This document shows positions 26,286 to 35,076 of a DNA stretch of 64,000 nt, piece by piece; position 1 is the stretch's first letter, and every line of letters starts with the position of its first letter. The notes under the pieces were generated by a model. The model was not told where the DNA came from, searched no databases, and saw only the letters and a list, made by a program, of their open reading frames with translations. Location of the stretch: the NCBI RefSeq assembly GCF_009827295.1, contig NZ_WTYD01000001.1, forward strand, positions 1,860,001 through 1,924,000. Direction: 5' to 3'. The stretch comes from Qipengyuania pelagi (lineage in GTDB: Bacteria > Pseudomonadota > Alphaproteobacteria > Sphingomonadales > Sphingomonadaceae). The position numbers and the translations under genes are program-made.

Positions 26286-26316
26286 GTTCCCCGCCGGGCC
26301 ACCCCCGGTGGGGAAC
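26286..26316. terminator. Hairpin terminator between convergent genes
   Basis: GTTCCCC-G-CCGGG (26286-26298) pairs with CCCGG-T-GGGGAAC (26304-26316), a 13-bp stem with one G-U pair and a 5-nt loop. A short CCCTTT follows on the plus strand. It lies 12 bp after the reductase stop and 22 bp before the end of the convergent lipoprotein gene, so it could serve both directions. Confidence 0.7.
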
Positions 26317-26337
26317 CCTTTGAGGGGTAGCGGAGGG

Positions 26338-26655
26338 TTACTCCGCGCTCTCGATCTCGGCTTCGGTCACCTCTGCCGGTTCGGTTGGCGCGTCGGTTTC
26401 GACCTCGACGGCGTCATCGCCTTCTTCCGCGTCGCTTCGCCCCGATCCCCCCGCTGCGGCGCGCTGCGGGGGCGATTGCGAACGCAGCGTGTCGAGCGGC
26501 AGCATATCGTCGCTGATCGTACCGCCCAGCACCTCGCCCTTGGCGGCGCGCCCTTCGTCCTGCGCGGGCGGCGGCGCGGTCTCGCTTTCGCAGGAAGCGA
26601 GAACGGCGCCGGTCGCCAGCAGGGCGAAGACCTTCGCGAACAGAGCGGTTTTCAT
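26338..26655 (-). CDS. Small acidic lipoprotein
   Basis: This 105-residue protein has a lipoprotein signal: a hydrophobic stretch and the lipobox LASC with Cys22. The mature part has low complexity and is very acidic near the C-terminus ([25 protein letters not shown]). No known domain is recognised, so a function cannot be given. The ATG overlaps the lipB stop (ATGA), so it is translated from the lipB message. Confidence 0.75.
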   Translation of the reverse strand: MKTALFAKVFALLATGAVLASCESETAPPPAQDEGRAAKGEVLGGTISDDMLPLDTLRSQSPPQRAAAGGSGRSDAEEGDDAVEVETDAPTEPAEVTEAEIESAE

Positions 26656-27323
26656 GGCAGCGAGCAGGCCTTTCCTTCGAGCGCGGCAAGGAAATCCGGG
26701 CCGCGCGCGAGCAATGCCTCATCCCACGCCCCGGGCGCAAGCGCGATGCCGAGCGCTTCGAGGCTGGTGACTCCGAATTCCTCTATCCCGCAGGGCACGA
26801 TCCCGGTGAAATGCGCAAGATCAGGGGCGAGATTGACCGAGAAGCCGTGCATCGTCACCCAGCGGCGCAACCGCACGCCGATGGCGCCGATCTTGGCTTC
26901 GCGCCCGTTCTGGTCGTGGCACCAGATGCCGATCCGGCCTTCGGCCCGCCACGCTTCGACCCCGATATCGCTCAATGTCGCGATCACCCAGCCTTCCAGC
27001 GCGTGGACGAAACAGCGCACGTCCCGCCCCCGCTTGGTCAGGTCGAGCAGGACGTACCCGATCCGCTGCCCCGGCCCGTGATAGGTGTAGCGCCCGCCGC
27101 GCCCCGCCTCGACCACTTCGAAGCGCGGATCGAGCAATTCGCCCGCATCCGCGCTGGTTCCGGCAGTGTAGACCGGCGGATGTTCGAGCAGCCAGACGAG
27201 CTCGCGCGCCTCGCCAGCCGCGATGGCGCGATTGCGCGCGTCCATCCGCGTCAACGCATCGCGATAGGGGACCTGCGCGCTCTCGCGGCGGATTTCGACG
27301 GTTTCGGGCCAGCTTGCGGACAT
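26652..27323 (-). CDS. lipB: Octanoyl-[acyl carrier protein]-protein N-octanoyltransferase
   Basis: LipB moves octanoate from ACP to the lipoyl domains of ketoacid dehydrogenases and the glycine-cleavage H protein. The 223-residue protein has the family signature [20 protein letters not shown], the catalytic lysine in AKIGAIGVR and the acyl-thioester cysteine in [14 protein letters not shown]. The start was set at ATG 27323. The longer in-frame extension to 27359 overlaps the divergent promoter region. lipA is not nearby. Confidence 0.95.
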   Translation of the reverse strand: MSASWPETVEIRRESAQVPYRDALTRMDARNRAIAAGEARELVWLLEHPPVYTAGTSADAGELLDPRFEVVEAGRGGRYTYHGPGQRIGYVLLDLTKRGRDVRCFVHALEGWVIATLSDIGVEAWRAEGRIGIWCHDQNGREAKIGAIGVRLRRWVTMHGFSVNLAPDLAHFTGIVPCGIEEFGVTSLEALGIALAPGAWDEALLARGPDFLAALEGKACSLP

Positions 27324-27387
27324 CGGCGATTGCGTGGCGGCACATCGGGCGCTTATCAAGAGGGAAACGCAAGGCAGGAACTACGCA

Positions 27388-28218
27388 ATGAAACTCGATC
27401 TCAGCGCCGCATGGGACGGCGCGATGAAGATGCTGGCCGCCAATCGCGAGATGGTGCTGGTGCTGGCAGGCGTGTTCTTCCTGGTGCCCTATCTCGCTTT
27501 CTCGCTCTTCCTGCCCGACCCCATGACCCAGGCAGGCGCCGCCGGGGCGGAACCGGACATGGACGCGATGTCCGCCCAGATCGTCGCCTTCTACGGCCAA
27601 TACTGGTGGGCGCTGCTGCTTCTGAGCCTGATCCAGTCGGTGGGCGCGATCGCGGTGCTGACGATGCTCGGCGACGGGGAACGTCCTACCGTGGGCGATG
27701 CGGTCGGACGCGGGGTACGCCTGCTCCCCACGCAATTCGCGGCCCAGATCCTGGCCGGGCTGGCGGCGATAGTGCCGGTGATCCTGCTGATCGGCATCGG
27801 CGCGGCGACCGGATCGCCCGCCATCGCGACCGTCCTTGGCCTGCTGGGCATCCCCATCGGACTGTATCTGATCGTCAAGTTCTCGATGAGTTCGCCCGCC
27901 ATCGCCATCGAGCGCGTGATCAATCCGATCGCGGCGCTGCGCCGGTCCTGGCGGTTGACCAGGGGCAACAGTTTCCGGCTGTTCGCGTTCTACCTATTGC
28001 TGCTGATCGCCTTCGTGATCGTCTCGGCGATCGTTTCGCTGATCGGTGGATTGGTGTTCGCGCTCGGCGGCGAACATGCCGCGCTGATCGGAAATAGCCT
28101 GGTCGCCGGGCTCATCAATGCAGGCTTCGCCTGTGTCGCCTATGCCGTGCTGGCCTCCCTCCACAAACGGCTGGCCGCCCCTTCGCCGAGCGTGCCGGTC
28201 ACCCATAGCGAGGATTGA
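27388..28218 (+). CDS. Conserved membrane protein, about six TM helices
   Basis: This 276-residue protein has an N-terminal amphipathic part (MKLDLSAAWDGAMKMLAANR) and about six TM helices (VLVLAGVFFLVPYLAFSLFL, LLLLSLIQSVGAIAVLTMLG, IVPVILLIGIGAATGS and others). A central motif, INPIAALRRSWRLTRGN, resembles the linker of DUF975-like or GPDPase-membrane-domain proteins. Function is unknown. The start at 27388 has AGGAA seven bases upstream. It diverges from lipB and converges on the PmtA-like gene. Confidence 0.75.
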   Translation: MKLDLSAAWDGAMKMLAANREMVLVLAGVFFLVPYLAFSLFLPDPMTQAGAAGAEPDMDAMSAQIVAFYGQYWWALLLLSLIQSVGAIAVLTMLGDGERPTVGDAVGRGVRLLPTQFAAQILAGLAAIVPVILLIGIGAATGSPAIATVLGLLGIPIGLYLIVKFSMSSPAIAIERVINPIAALRRSWRLTRGNSFRLFAFYLLLLIAFVIVSAIVSLIGGLVFALGGEHAALIGNSLVAGLINAGFACVAYAVLASLHKRLAAPSPSVPVTHSED

Positions 28219-28240
28219 TCGCTCGCGGGGAGGGCGCACC

Positions 28241-28876
28241 CTAGTCGTCCGCGCGCTTCCAGCCCCAGAACAGCTTGCAGGGCAGCACGTTGAGCGGTTC
28301 GAACCCGCTGTCGATGTGGCGGAAATGGCGCGCCATGAAATCGCGCGCCCGGTCCGAGAACTGATAGACCAGAAACGCGCCGCCGACGCGCAGAACCCGG
28401 TGGGTGGCCGCCGCGATCGCGGGGCCGACGCCTTCGGGCAATGTCGAGAACGGCAGGCCGGACAAGAGGTAATCGGCATGATCGTGGCCATGCGCCGCGA
28501 CGATCTCCTCGACATCGGCCGCCGATCCCAGCACCGCGTGGAAGCGGCTGTCGCGGATCGTCTTCTTCAGATAGTCGATATAGAGCGGATTGGTGTCGAT
28601 CACGATCAGCGCGCCGTCGCGCTTGAGGCGGTCCAGCACCGGCTGGCAGAACGTCCCCACGCCGGGTCCGTATTCCACGAACAGGTCGCACTCGTCCCAT
28701 TTTACCGGCGCCAGCATCTTTTCGATGGTGAAGCGCGAGGACGGGATGATCGAGCCGACCATCTTGGGATGCTGAAGGAAGCCGCGGAAGAACACGCCCC
28801 ACTGGCCGAACAGGCGCGCGGCGCGCCGCTTGATGTCGCCACGGTTCAGCGCTTGGGCTGCGGAATTGTCGCTCAA
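28241..28876 (-). CDS. PmtA-like SAM-dependent phospholipid methyltransferase
   Basis: The protein has the pattern of alphaproteobacterial PmtA-type enzymes that methylate phosphatidylethanolamine toward phosphatidylcholine. A membrane-interacting N-terminus (GVFFRGFLQHPKMVGSIIPS) leads into a Rossmann methyltransferase core with EYGPGVGTFCQPVLDRL (SAM loop), LIVIDTNPLYIDYLKKTI and DYLLSGLPFSTLP. The likely start is TTG at 28876 (211 aa), with AAGGG nine bases upstream. A farther ATG at 29014 would overlap the divergent MFS gene. Substrate assignment is by family resemblance only. Confidence 0.75.
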   Translation of the reverse strand: MSDNSAAQALNRGDIKRRAARLFGQWGVFFRGFLQHPKMVGSIIPSSRFTIEKMLAPVKWDECDLFVEYGPGVGTFCQPVLDRLKRDGALIVIDTNPLYIDYLKKTIRDSRFHAVLGSAADVEEIVAAHGHDHADYLLSGLPFSTLPEGVGPAIAAATHRVLRVGGAFLVYQFSDRARDFMARHFRHIDSGFEPLNVLPCKLFWGWKRADD

Positions 28877-28983
28877 AGAAAAGACCCTTATCGACGCACG
28901 GGGCTCGGCCCCGACCGGCGCGCAGCGATACAGTTTCGATGCGGCATTGCAAGCACGGCCCGCCGGGCGTAGCGCCTCGGCCC

Positions 28984-30339
28984 ATGTCCGACAGCGATCG
29001 CGGCCCTTCCGCAACCCCTCCCCCGCCCGCCATGCCGGGCTCGATCCCGAAGGGGCGGATGGCGCTGCTGTTCATGGTCATGCTGACCACGGCAGCGGGC
29101 AACACCGCGATGCAATCGGTCATGCCGTCCATCGGCACGGCGCTGGGCATTGCGGATGTGTGGATCAGCCTCGCCTATAGCTGGTCGGCGCTGTTGTGGG
29201 TGATCTGCGCGCCGTTCTGGGCGGGCCGGTCCGACCGCAGGGGCCGCAAGGCGATGATGGCGCTGGGCCTCACTGGCTTCGCGGTCAGCTTCTCTTTGTG
29301 CGGATTGATGCTCTGGCTGGGGCTGTCGGGCTATCTCACCGCGTTCTGGGCGCTGATCCTGTTCGCCGCCGCGCGCAGCCTTTACGGCGGCTTCGGCAGC
29401 GCGGCACCGCCTGCGGTGCAGGCCTATGTCGCCAGCCGGACGCCGCGGGCCGAGCGGACGCAGGCGCTGTCGCTGATCGCGTCGAGCTTCGGCCTCGGCA
29501 CGGTGATCGGCCCCGCGCTCGCGCCTCTGATGGTGCTGCCCGGCGTCGGCCTGACCGGCCCCTTCGTGATCTTCGCACTGATGGGCGTCGCCACGCTCAT
29601 CGCCCTGCGCCTGCGCCTGCCGAACGACGAGCCGCAATTCGCCGCCAAGGGAACGGCCTACGAAACCCCCTATTCGGGCAGCCCGACCGCCGATCCGGTG
29701 GCGACGCCGGAAGAAGACGAGGACGAACCCTTCGTCGAGCCGCACAAGCTGCGCTGGTTCGAACCGCGCCTGCGCCCATGGGTCATCACCGGCCTGATCG
29801 GCGGCCATGCGCAGGCGATGGTGCTTGGGATCGCGGGCTTCCTCGTGCTCGACCGGCTGGGCCTGCGCGCTACGCCGGACGAGGGGACGGGGCCGATCGG
29901 TCTCGTGCTGATGGCGGGCGCGATCGCCACTCTGCTGGCCCAGTGGGGCCTGATCCCGCGCTTCAATCTCGGCCCGCGCGCCGCGACCCTTTCAGGGATC
30001 GCCATTGCCGGGTTCGGAACCGCCATGCTGGCGGTCGCGGGCTCGATCCACACGATCGCGCTGGCCTTTGCCATCGCCTCGCTCGGCTTTGGCCTGTTCC
30101 GCCCCGGATCGACATCGGGCACCTCGCTCGCGGTAACGCGCGCCGAACAGGGGCAGGCATCGGGAATCACCGCCTCGGTCGCGGGGGCGAGCTATATCTA
30201 CGCGCCCGCGCTGGGCGTCTATCTCTACGGCCATTCCGACTGGCTGGGCTTCGGCCTGATCGTGGCGCTATGCGTGATCGTGTTCGCCTATGGCGCGCTG
30301 GCGCTCCAGCGGGATAGCGACCTGACCCGCAACCGGTGA
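28984..30339 (+). CDS. Major facilitator superfamily transporter
   Basis: This 451-residue protein has about 12 TM helices. The MFS loop motif after TM2 reads GRSDRRGRKAMMALGL, and TM5 has a GLGTVIGPALAPL motif typical of drug:H+ antiporters of the TetA type. A hydrophilic acidic loop (about residues 240-260, ATPEEDEDEPFVEPH) separates the two halves. The substrate is unknown. The start is ATG 28984, with a Pro-rich leader before TM1. It diverges from the methyltransferase and converges on arsC. Confidence 0.9.
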   Translation: MSDSDRGPSATPPPPAMPGSIPKGRMALLFMVMLTTAAGNTAMQSVMPSIGTALGIADVWISLAYSWSALLWVICAPFWAGRSDRRGRKAMMALGLTGFAVSFSLCGLMLWLGLSGYLTAFWALILFAAARSLYGGFGSAAPPAVQAYVASRTPRAERTQALSLIASSFGLGTVIGPALAPLMVLPGVGLTGPFVIFALMGVATLIALRLRLPNDEPQFAAKGTAYETPYSGSPTADPVATPEEDEDEPFVEPHKLRWFEPRLRPWVITGLIGGHAQAMVLGIAGFLVLDRLGLRATPDEGTGPIGLVLMAGAIATLLAQWGLIPRFNLGPRAATLSGIAIAGFGTAMLAVAGSIHTIALAFAIASLGFGLFRPGSTSGTSLAVTRAEQGQASGITASVAGASYIYAPALGVYLYGHSDWLGFGLIVALCVIVFAYGALALQRDSDLTRNR

Positions 30340-30346
30340 CAGCGCG

Positions 30347-30691
30347 CTAGAGGATTTCCAGCACGCGATCCTGCGGGCGGCAGAGCCTGACGCCCCGCTC
30401 GGTTTCGACCAGGGGACGCTCGATCAGGATCGGATCGGCCACCATCGCCGCGAGCACGGCCTCGCTTGATGCATCGGGCAGGCCGCGCTCCTCGGCATCG
30501 GTCCCGCGCAGGCGCAAGCCTTCCTGCGGCGTAAGCCCCGCATCGCTGTAAAGCTGCGCCAGCTTCTGCGCCGTGGGCGGGTCCTTCAAATACTCGACTA
30601 CCGTCAACTCGACCTTCGACATGTTTTCGAGGATCGCCAGCGTCTTGCGCGAGGTGCCGCATTTCGGATTGTGCCAGATCGTCGCCTTCAT
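30347..30691 (-). CDS. arsC: Arsenate reductase, glutaredoxin-linked ArsC family
   Basis: ArsC reduces arsenate to arsenite using glutathione/glutaredoxin. The 114-residue protein has the catalytic loop HNPKCGTSRKTL, then VVEYLKDPPT and RPLVETERGVRLCRP, including the family RP-hV motif. No arsB, acr3 or arsR is adjacent, so the gene could also be a member of the wider ArsC/YffB/Spx group with another role. AAGGAG six bases before the ATG supports the start. It ends eight bases from the convergent MFS gene. Confidence 0.88.
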   Translation of the reverse strand: MKATIWHNPKCGTSRKTLAILENMSKVELTVVEYLKDPPTAQKLAQLYSDAGLTPQEGLRLRGTDAEERGLPDASSEAVLAAMVADPILIERPLVETERGVRLCRPQDRVLEIL

Positions 30692-30804
30692 CGTGCTCTC
30701 CTTGGTCTGCGTCGGGCTCCAGATATCAGCGCACCTAATCGAGCCAGCCGATCACTGAAAGAGCATTAAGCGAAGTTTTCCCGCGCCACTGATCATCACG
30801 CCAC

Positions 30805-30830
30805 TTGCAAATGCGAATAGCTCGCAATAG
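30805..30830 (+). promoter_or_regulatory. Candidate Fur operator upstream of the siderophore receptor
   Basis: The segment TTGCAAATGCGAATAGCTCG continuing CAATAG contains a perfect inverted repeat TGCGA-ATAGC-TCGCA (30812-30826), 48 bp before the receptor start. The AT-richer TGCGAAT/TCGCAA pattern resembles iron-responsive Fur sites of alphaproteobacteria. Confidence 0.45.
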
Positions 30831-30873
30831 CAGGACCGCCGTTCGTTACAGCTTACAGACGGGATATTTCTTC

Positions 30874-32973
30874 ATGCGGCACATCGCCCTCCGCTCCGCC
30901 CTCCTCTTGGGCTCCGCCCTCGCTGCTTCTCCCGCTATGGCGGAAAGTGCCGATAGCGCTGCGGCGGACGCTCAACCGGAGCGCAGCTATCTCCCCGCCG
31001 AGATCGTCGTGAGCGGTGAGCGCGAAGGCTACGGCAATGAGGACGGATCCTCCGCCACCAAGACTCCGACGCCGCTCATCGACGTGCCCCAGGGCGTCAG
31101 CTTCATCACCGAAGACCAGCTCGAGGATCAGTCGATCCGCCAGCTCAACGATGCCCTGCGCTATGTCCCCGGCGTCAGCATGGAAAGCGGGGAAGGCCAC
31201 CGTGACGAGGTGTTCATTCGCGGCCAGGAATCGACCGCCGATTTCTACATCGATGGCCTGCGCGACGATGCGCAATACTACCGCTCACTCTACAACATCG
31301 AACGTGTCGAGGTGTTGAAGGGCGCCAATGCGTTGATCTTCGGTCGTGGCGCAGGCGGCGGCGCAGTCAATCGCGTCTCCAAGACCGCGATGCTCGGTCG
31401 TTCGGGTATCGGCGGACAGGCCTCGGTCGACAATTTCGGCGCCTTCGCGCTTCTCGCCGATGCGAACCAGCCGCTTGGCGATAATGTCGCCCTGCGCCTC
31501 AATGCGACCTACGAGGAATTCGACAATGATCGCGATTTCTACGAAGGCCGCTTCATCGGCATCTCGCCGACGCTGACCGCCGCCCTCGGGCCGCAGACCC
31601 GTCTCTACGCGACCTACACTTATGACGACGATGCCCGCGTCACCGATCGCGGCGCCCCCTCCCTCGGCGGGCGGCCGCTGACGGGCTATGATGAGACCTT
31701 CTTCGGCGATCGCGATTTCAACCGCGCCAGCGCCGAAACCCATATCGGACGCGTGCGCCTAACGCATGAATTTGCGCCCGGCCTGTCCGCCAACGCCACC
31801 GTGCAATATGCCGATTACGACAAGATCTACGCCAATATCGTCCCCTCCAGCACGAACGGCACGACCGTGTCCTTCGGCGGATACGAGGACGCGACCGATC
31901 GCGAGAATCTGATCGGCCATGCGAACCTCGTCTGGGAGACCGCGGGCGAAGGCTTTGCATCGACCCTGCTGCTCGGTGTCGAGGCGGGGAGCCAGGATAC
32001 GATCAACGCGCGCCGCAACGTGACCTTCGCGTCGGGCAACACCGCTCCGCTCGCCGATGTGATCGCCCTGCCCGCCTTCTCACTCGCCCCCGTTTCGCGC
32101 TCGCGAGACAGCAAGCTCGAAACCCTCTCCGCCTATGTGCAGGAACAGTTCGAGATCGGCGGCGTGGTCGAACTGGTCGCGGGGCTGCGCTACGATCGCT
32201 TCGATCTCGACACGCGCGATCTGATCTCCGGCACGCCCGGCAGTCGGGTCGACGAGAAGGTCAGCCCGCGCGCCGGCCTGATCGTTAAGCCCAGCGACCG
32301 CGTCTCGGTCTATGCCAGCTATGGCGAAAGCTTCCTGCCCCAGGCGGGCGACCAGTTCATCCTGCTCTCGCCCGGCGACAGCCGGTTCGAGCCCGAGAAA
32401 TTCACCAATTACGAACTCGGCGTGAAGGTCGCGCCGATGAACGACCTGCTCGTCACCGCGGCGATCTTCCGGCTCGACCGCACCAAGACCCGCGCCCCCG
32501 ATCCCAGCGGTTCGGGCCTGACCGTCCTGGCGGGGGAAAGCCGGGTGGAAGGGTTCGAACTCGCCGCCGTGGGCGAGATCGCATCCTTCTGGCAGGCCAA
32601 TATCGGCTACACCTATCTCGACGGCGAATTGCGCAGCACCTCCGATTTCGGAACGGCGGGTGCACGGCTCCAGCAGCTTCCCAAGCACCAGATCGCCGCC
32701 TGGAACCGCTTCGATCTGAACGAGAGACTGGGCTTCGGCCTCGGCGTGATCCACCAGTCCGAACAATTCGCCAGCTTCAGCAACACGGTGGTCCTGCCGA
32801 GCTATTGGCGGGTCGACGCTGCCGCCTATCTGACGCTGACCGATCGGATCGGCGTGCAGCTCAATATCGAAAACCTGTTCGACGAGGACTATTACCCCTC
32901 CGCCCACGGCAACAACAACATCCAGCCGGGCGATCCCTTCACGGCGAGGATCGGTGTGCGCTTCGAGATGTAG
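30874..32973 (+). CDS. TonB-dependent siderophore receptor
   Basis: This outer-membrane beta-barrel imports ferric siderophores with energy from TonB-ExbBD. The 699 residues show a signal peptide (cleavage after SPAMAESA), a TonB box (EIVVSGER), a plug domain (DVPQGVSFITEDQLEDQSIR, DEVFIRGQES, FYIDGLRDD, VEVLKGANALIFGRG) and a 22-strand-type barrel. A late YASYGESFLPQAG segment is characteristic of the FhuA/Fiu-like siderophore subfamily. The C-terminus is RFEM rather than the usual terminal aromatic. The start at 30874 fits the signal peptide. A Fur-like palindrome upstream predicts iron repression. The ligand is unknown. Confidence 0.93.
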   Translation: MRHIALRSALLLGSALAASPAMAESADSAAADAQPERSYLPAEIVVSGEREGYGNEDGSSATKTPTPLIDVPQGVSFITEDQLEDQSIRQLNDALRYVPGVSMESGEGHRDEVFIRGQESTADFYIDGLRDDAQYYRSLYNIERVEVLKGANALIFGRGAGGGAVNRVSKTAMLGRSGIGGQASVDNFGAFALLADANQPLGDNVALRLNATYEEFDNDRDFYEGRFIGISPTLTAALGPQTRLYATYTYDDDARVTDRGAPSLGGRPLTGYDETFFGDRDFNRASAETHIGRVRLTHEFAPGLSANATVQYADYDKIYANIVPSSTNGTTVSFGGYEDATDRENLIGHANLVWETAGEGFASTLLLGVEAGSQDTINARRNVTFASGNTAPLADVIALPAFSLAPVSRSRDSKLETLSAYVQEQFEIGGVVELVAGLRYDRFDLDTRDLISGTPGSRVDEKVSPRAGLIVKPSDRVSVYASYGESFLPQAGDQFILLSPGDSRFEPEKFTNYELGVKVAPMNDLLVTAAIFRLDRTKTRAPDPSGSGLTVLAGESRVEGFELAAVGEIASFWQANIGYTYLDGELRSTSDFGTAGARLQQLPKHQIAAWNRFDLNERLGFGLGVIHQSEQFASFSNTVVLPSYWRVDAAAYLTLTDRIGVQLNIENLFDEDYYPSAHGNNNIQPGDPFTARIGVRFEM

Positions 32974-32988
32974 TCGCAGCGCCTCGCG

Positions 32989-33531
32989 CTAGGCCTCAGG
33001 CGGCGTCAGCGCGGGTTCCTCACGCGCGGCGTCCGCCGCCTCGACACCCGGAGCGGGCGCGGCGGTCACGCGCTCCTGACGGCGCGCCACTCGCCCGGCC
33101 CGCTCCACCGCGCGGATCAGGCGCGGATAGACGCCGCAGCGGCAGATATTGGGGATGGCGGCCTTGATCGCCGCCTCGTCGGGCGCCGGATTGTCGGCGA
33201 GAAGCGCGGCGGCGGCCATCACGATCCCCGGCGTGCAGAACCCGCACTGGATCGCCTGTTCGGCCACCATGGCCTGTTGGAGGGGATGCGAGCGATCGCG
33301 CGACAGGCCTTCGATCGTGGTCACGAAGCGCCCCTCGGCCTCGGCGATCGTGATCAGGCAGGCGCGCAGGGCAACCCCGTCGACATGCACCATGCAGGCC
33401 CCGCAATCGCCATTTCCGCAGCCATATTTCGTGCCCGTCAGGTTCGAAGCATCGCGCAGCGCCCATAATAGCGGCGTATCCTCATCCATCAGATATTCGA
33501 CCGGTCGGCCGTTCACCGTCATTCGCGACAC
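32989..33531 (-). CDS. [2Fe-2S] small subunit of a xanthine-oxidase-family enzyme (IorA-like), orphan
   Basis: This is the electron-transfer subunit of molybdenum hydroxylases such as isoquinoline or aldehyde oxidoreductase. The 180 residues carry a plant-ferredoxin cluster (YGCGNGDCGACMVHVDG, RACL) and a second C-terminal cluster (QCGFCTPGIVMAAAALL, NICRCGVYPRLIRAV), so both clusters look intact. The GTG at 33531 has GGGAG six bases upstream. An ATG at 33522 is possible. The C-terminal 30 residues are Ala/Pro/Glu-rich. No molybdopterin large subunit is adjacent: the neighbours are a TonB receptor and a MATE gene. Confidence 0.9.
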   Translation of the reverse strand: MSRMTVNGRPVEYLMDEDTPLLWALRDASNLTGTKYGCGNGDCGACMVHVDGVALRACLITIAEAEGRFVTTIEGLSRDRSHPLQQAMVAEQAIQCGFCTPGIVMAAAALLADNPAPDEAAIKAAIPNICRCGVYPRLIRAVERAGRVARRQERVTAAPAPGVEAADAAREEPALTPPEA

Positions 33532-33634
33532 GCCGCGCTCCCAATCTCAATGCCCTTGTTGCTTTCGCACGGCGCGTGCCCATCGGGCAAGATCGCCGCT
33601 TCCCTATCTCCCTGGCCCCGGCTAGGCGCCCAGC

Positions 33635-35008
33635 ATGAGCGATACGGCCCAAGACACGCGCGGCAAGCTGACGCGCGGCAGCATTCGGGGCCATCTCGTC
33701 ACCCAGACCACCCCGATGATCATCGGGGTCGCGGCGATCATGTCGATCGGACTGGTCGACGCCTATTTCATCGGCCAGCTGGGCCGGACCGAACTCGCGG
33801 CGATTTCCTTTATCTTCCCCATCAGCGTCGCGCTCACCAGCATGGGCGTGGGCGTGATGGTGGGCATCAATTCGGTGGTCGCGCGCGCGCTGGGCGAAGG
33901 GGATTGGGACAAAGCGGCACGGCGAGCCAATTTCGGCATGGTGTTCGCGGTCTGCGTGGGCGTGATCCTGGGCCTGGCGCTGTTCGCCCTGCTCGGTCCG
34001 CTGTTCGCTTTGATGAACGCCGACGCGGCGACACTCCCCTATATCCGCGCCTATATGCAGCCCTTCGCGCTGGGCTTCCCGCTTTTGATGGCGATCATGG
34101 GGATCAACGGGACGCTGCGCGGCCAGGGCGAGGCGCGCAAGACCAGCTACATCTCGATCTGCTATGCGGCGGCGAACTGGGTGCTCGATCCGATCCTGAT
34201 AACCGGCGCTTTTGGCGTCGAGGGGTTCGGCATCGTCGGTGCGACCTATGCGACGTTGACCGGCTGGGCCATCGCGATCGTGCTCGGCCTCTATCTCATC
34301 CGCAAGACCGACCTGCCCTTCAACCCCGCGCTCATTCGCGAAGGCAGCATCGGCGCACCCCTTGGCGCGATCGCGCGGGTTGCCGCGCCCGCAGCGTTCT
34401 CCAACTCCATCAATCCCATCGGCCTGTCGGTCCTCACCGCGCTCGTCGCGATCGAGGGGCAGGCGGCGGTGGCCGGGTTCGGCGCAGCGGGACGCTTGCA
34501 GAGCTTCGCCACGGTGCCCCTCCTCGCTTTGTCGGGGTCGATCGGAGCGATCGTCGGGCAGAATTGGGGCGCATCGCAATACGAACGGGCGCGCCGCGCG
34601 GTGCGCTGGGCATTTGGCTTCTGCGTTGTGTATGGCCTTGCCATTGCCCTCGTCCTGTTCGGGTTCGGCGAACGCTTCGCCAGCCTGTTCAGCGACGATC
34701 CGGCAGTCGTCGCCCAGTTCGATGCATATCTGAGGATCGCGGTCTGGGGCTATGCCGGGTTCGGCCTGCTGATAACCGCCAATGGTGTCCTCAACGCGGT
34801 CGACAAAGCGAGCCTTGCGCTGCTCCAGAGCTTCGCGCGCGTTTTCCTCGTGATGATGCCCTTTGCCTGGCTGCTGCGCGGATCGTGGGGCGCGGACGCG
34901 ATCTATGCCGCCGAACTGGTCGCCAATCTCGCCGGTGGAGCACTCGGCGCCTATATCGGCTGGCGCGTGCTGCGCGACAAAGGAGAGGGGAGCGCCAGGC
35001 CGGCCTGA
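33635..35008 (+). CDS. MATE family efflux transporter
   Basis: This 457-residue protein has about 12 TM helices in two symmetric halves, as in MATE multidrug or metabolite/cation antiporters. Typical features are the N-terminal TTPMIIGVAAIMSIGLVDAY, FIGQLGRTELAAISF and GVMVGINSVVARALGEGD. The second-half repeat includes GLSVLTALVAIEGQAAVAGF and ALSGSIGAIVGQNWGASQYE. The substrate is unknown. It diverges from the [2Fe-2S] subunit gene with a 103-bp gap and precedes cheA by 68 bp. Confidence 0.92.
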   Translation: MSDTAQDTRGKLTRGSIRGHLVTQTTPMIIGVAAIMSIGLVDAYFIGQLGRTELAAISFIFPISVALTSMGVGVMVGINSVVARALGEGDWDKAARRANFGMVFAVCVGVILGLALFALLGPLFALMNADAATLPYIRAYMQPFALGFPLLMAIMGINGTLRGQGEARKTSYISICYAAANWVLDPILITGAFGVEGFGIVGATYATLTGWAIAIVLGLYLIRKTDLPFNPALIREGSIGAPLGAIARVAAPAAFSNSINPIGLSVLTALVAIEGQAAVAGFGAAGRLQSFATVPLLALSGSIGAIVGQNWGASQYERARRAVRWAFGFCVVYGLAIALVLFGFGERFASLFSDDPAVVAQFDAYLRIAVWGYAGFGLLITANGVLNAVDKASLALLQSFARVFLVMMPFAWLLRGSWGADAIYAAELVANLAGGALGAYIGWRVLRDKGEGSARPA

Positions 35009-35013
35009 GCGCC

Positions 35014-35024
35014 CTTACGCTTCG
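35014..35024 (+). promoter_or_regulatory. CTTACGCTTCG element before cheA
   Basis: This 11-bp sequence 53 bp upstream of cheA recurs exactly at 37921-37931 upstream of cheY. Here it is followed by TTAAC. It may be part of a shared chemotaxis promoter or operator; this is inference from one repeat. Confidence 0.3.
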
Positions 35025-35076
35025 TTAACCATCGACAGGCATAGAGGCAGCCCTACCAAGAGGGGCATGCTGCGCA

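Noticed and set aside
30347..30691. An arsenic-resistance operon
   Set aside because: Only the arsC-like gene is present. No arsR, arsB, acr3 or arsH is nearby. The neighbouring MFS gene is convergent and of TetA type.
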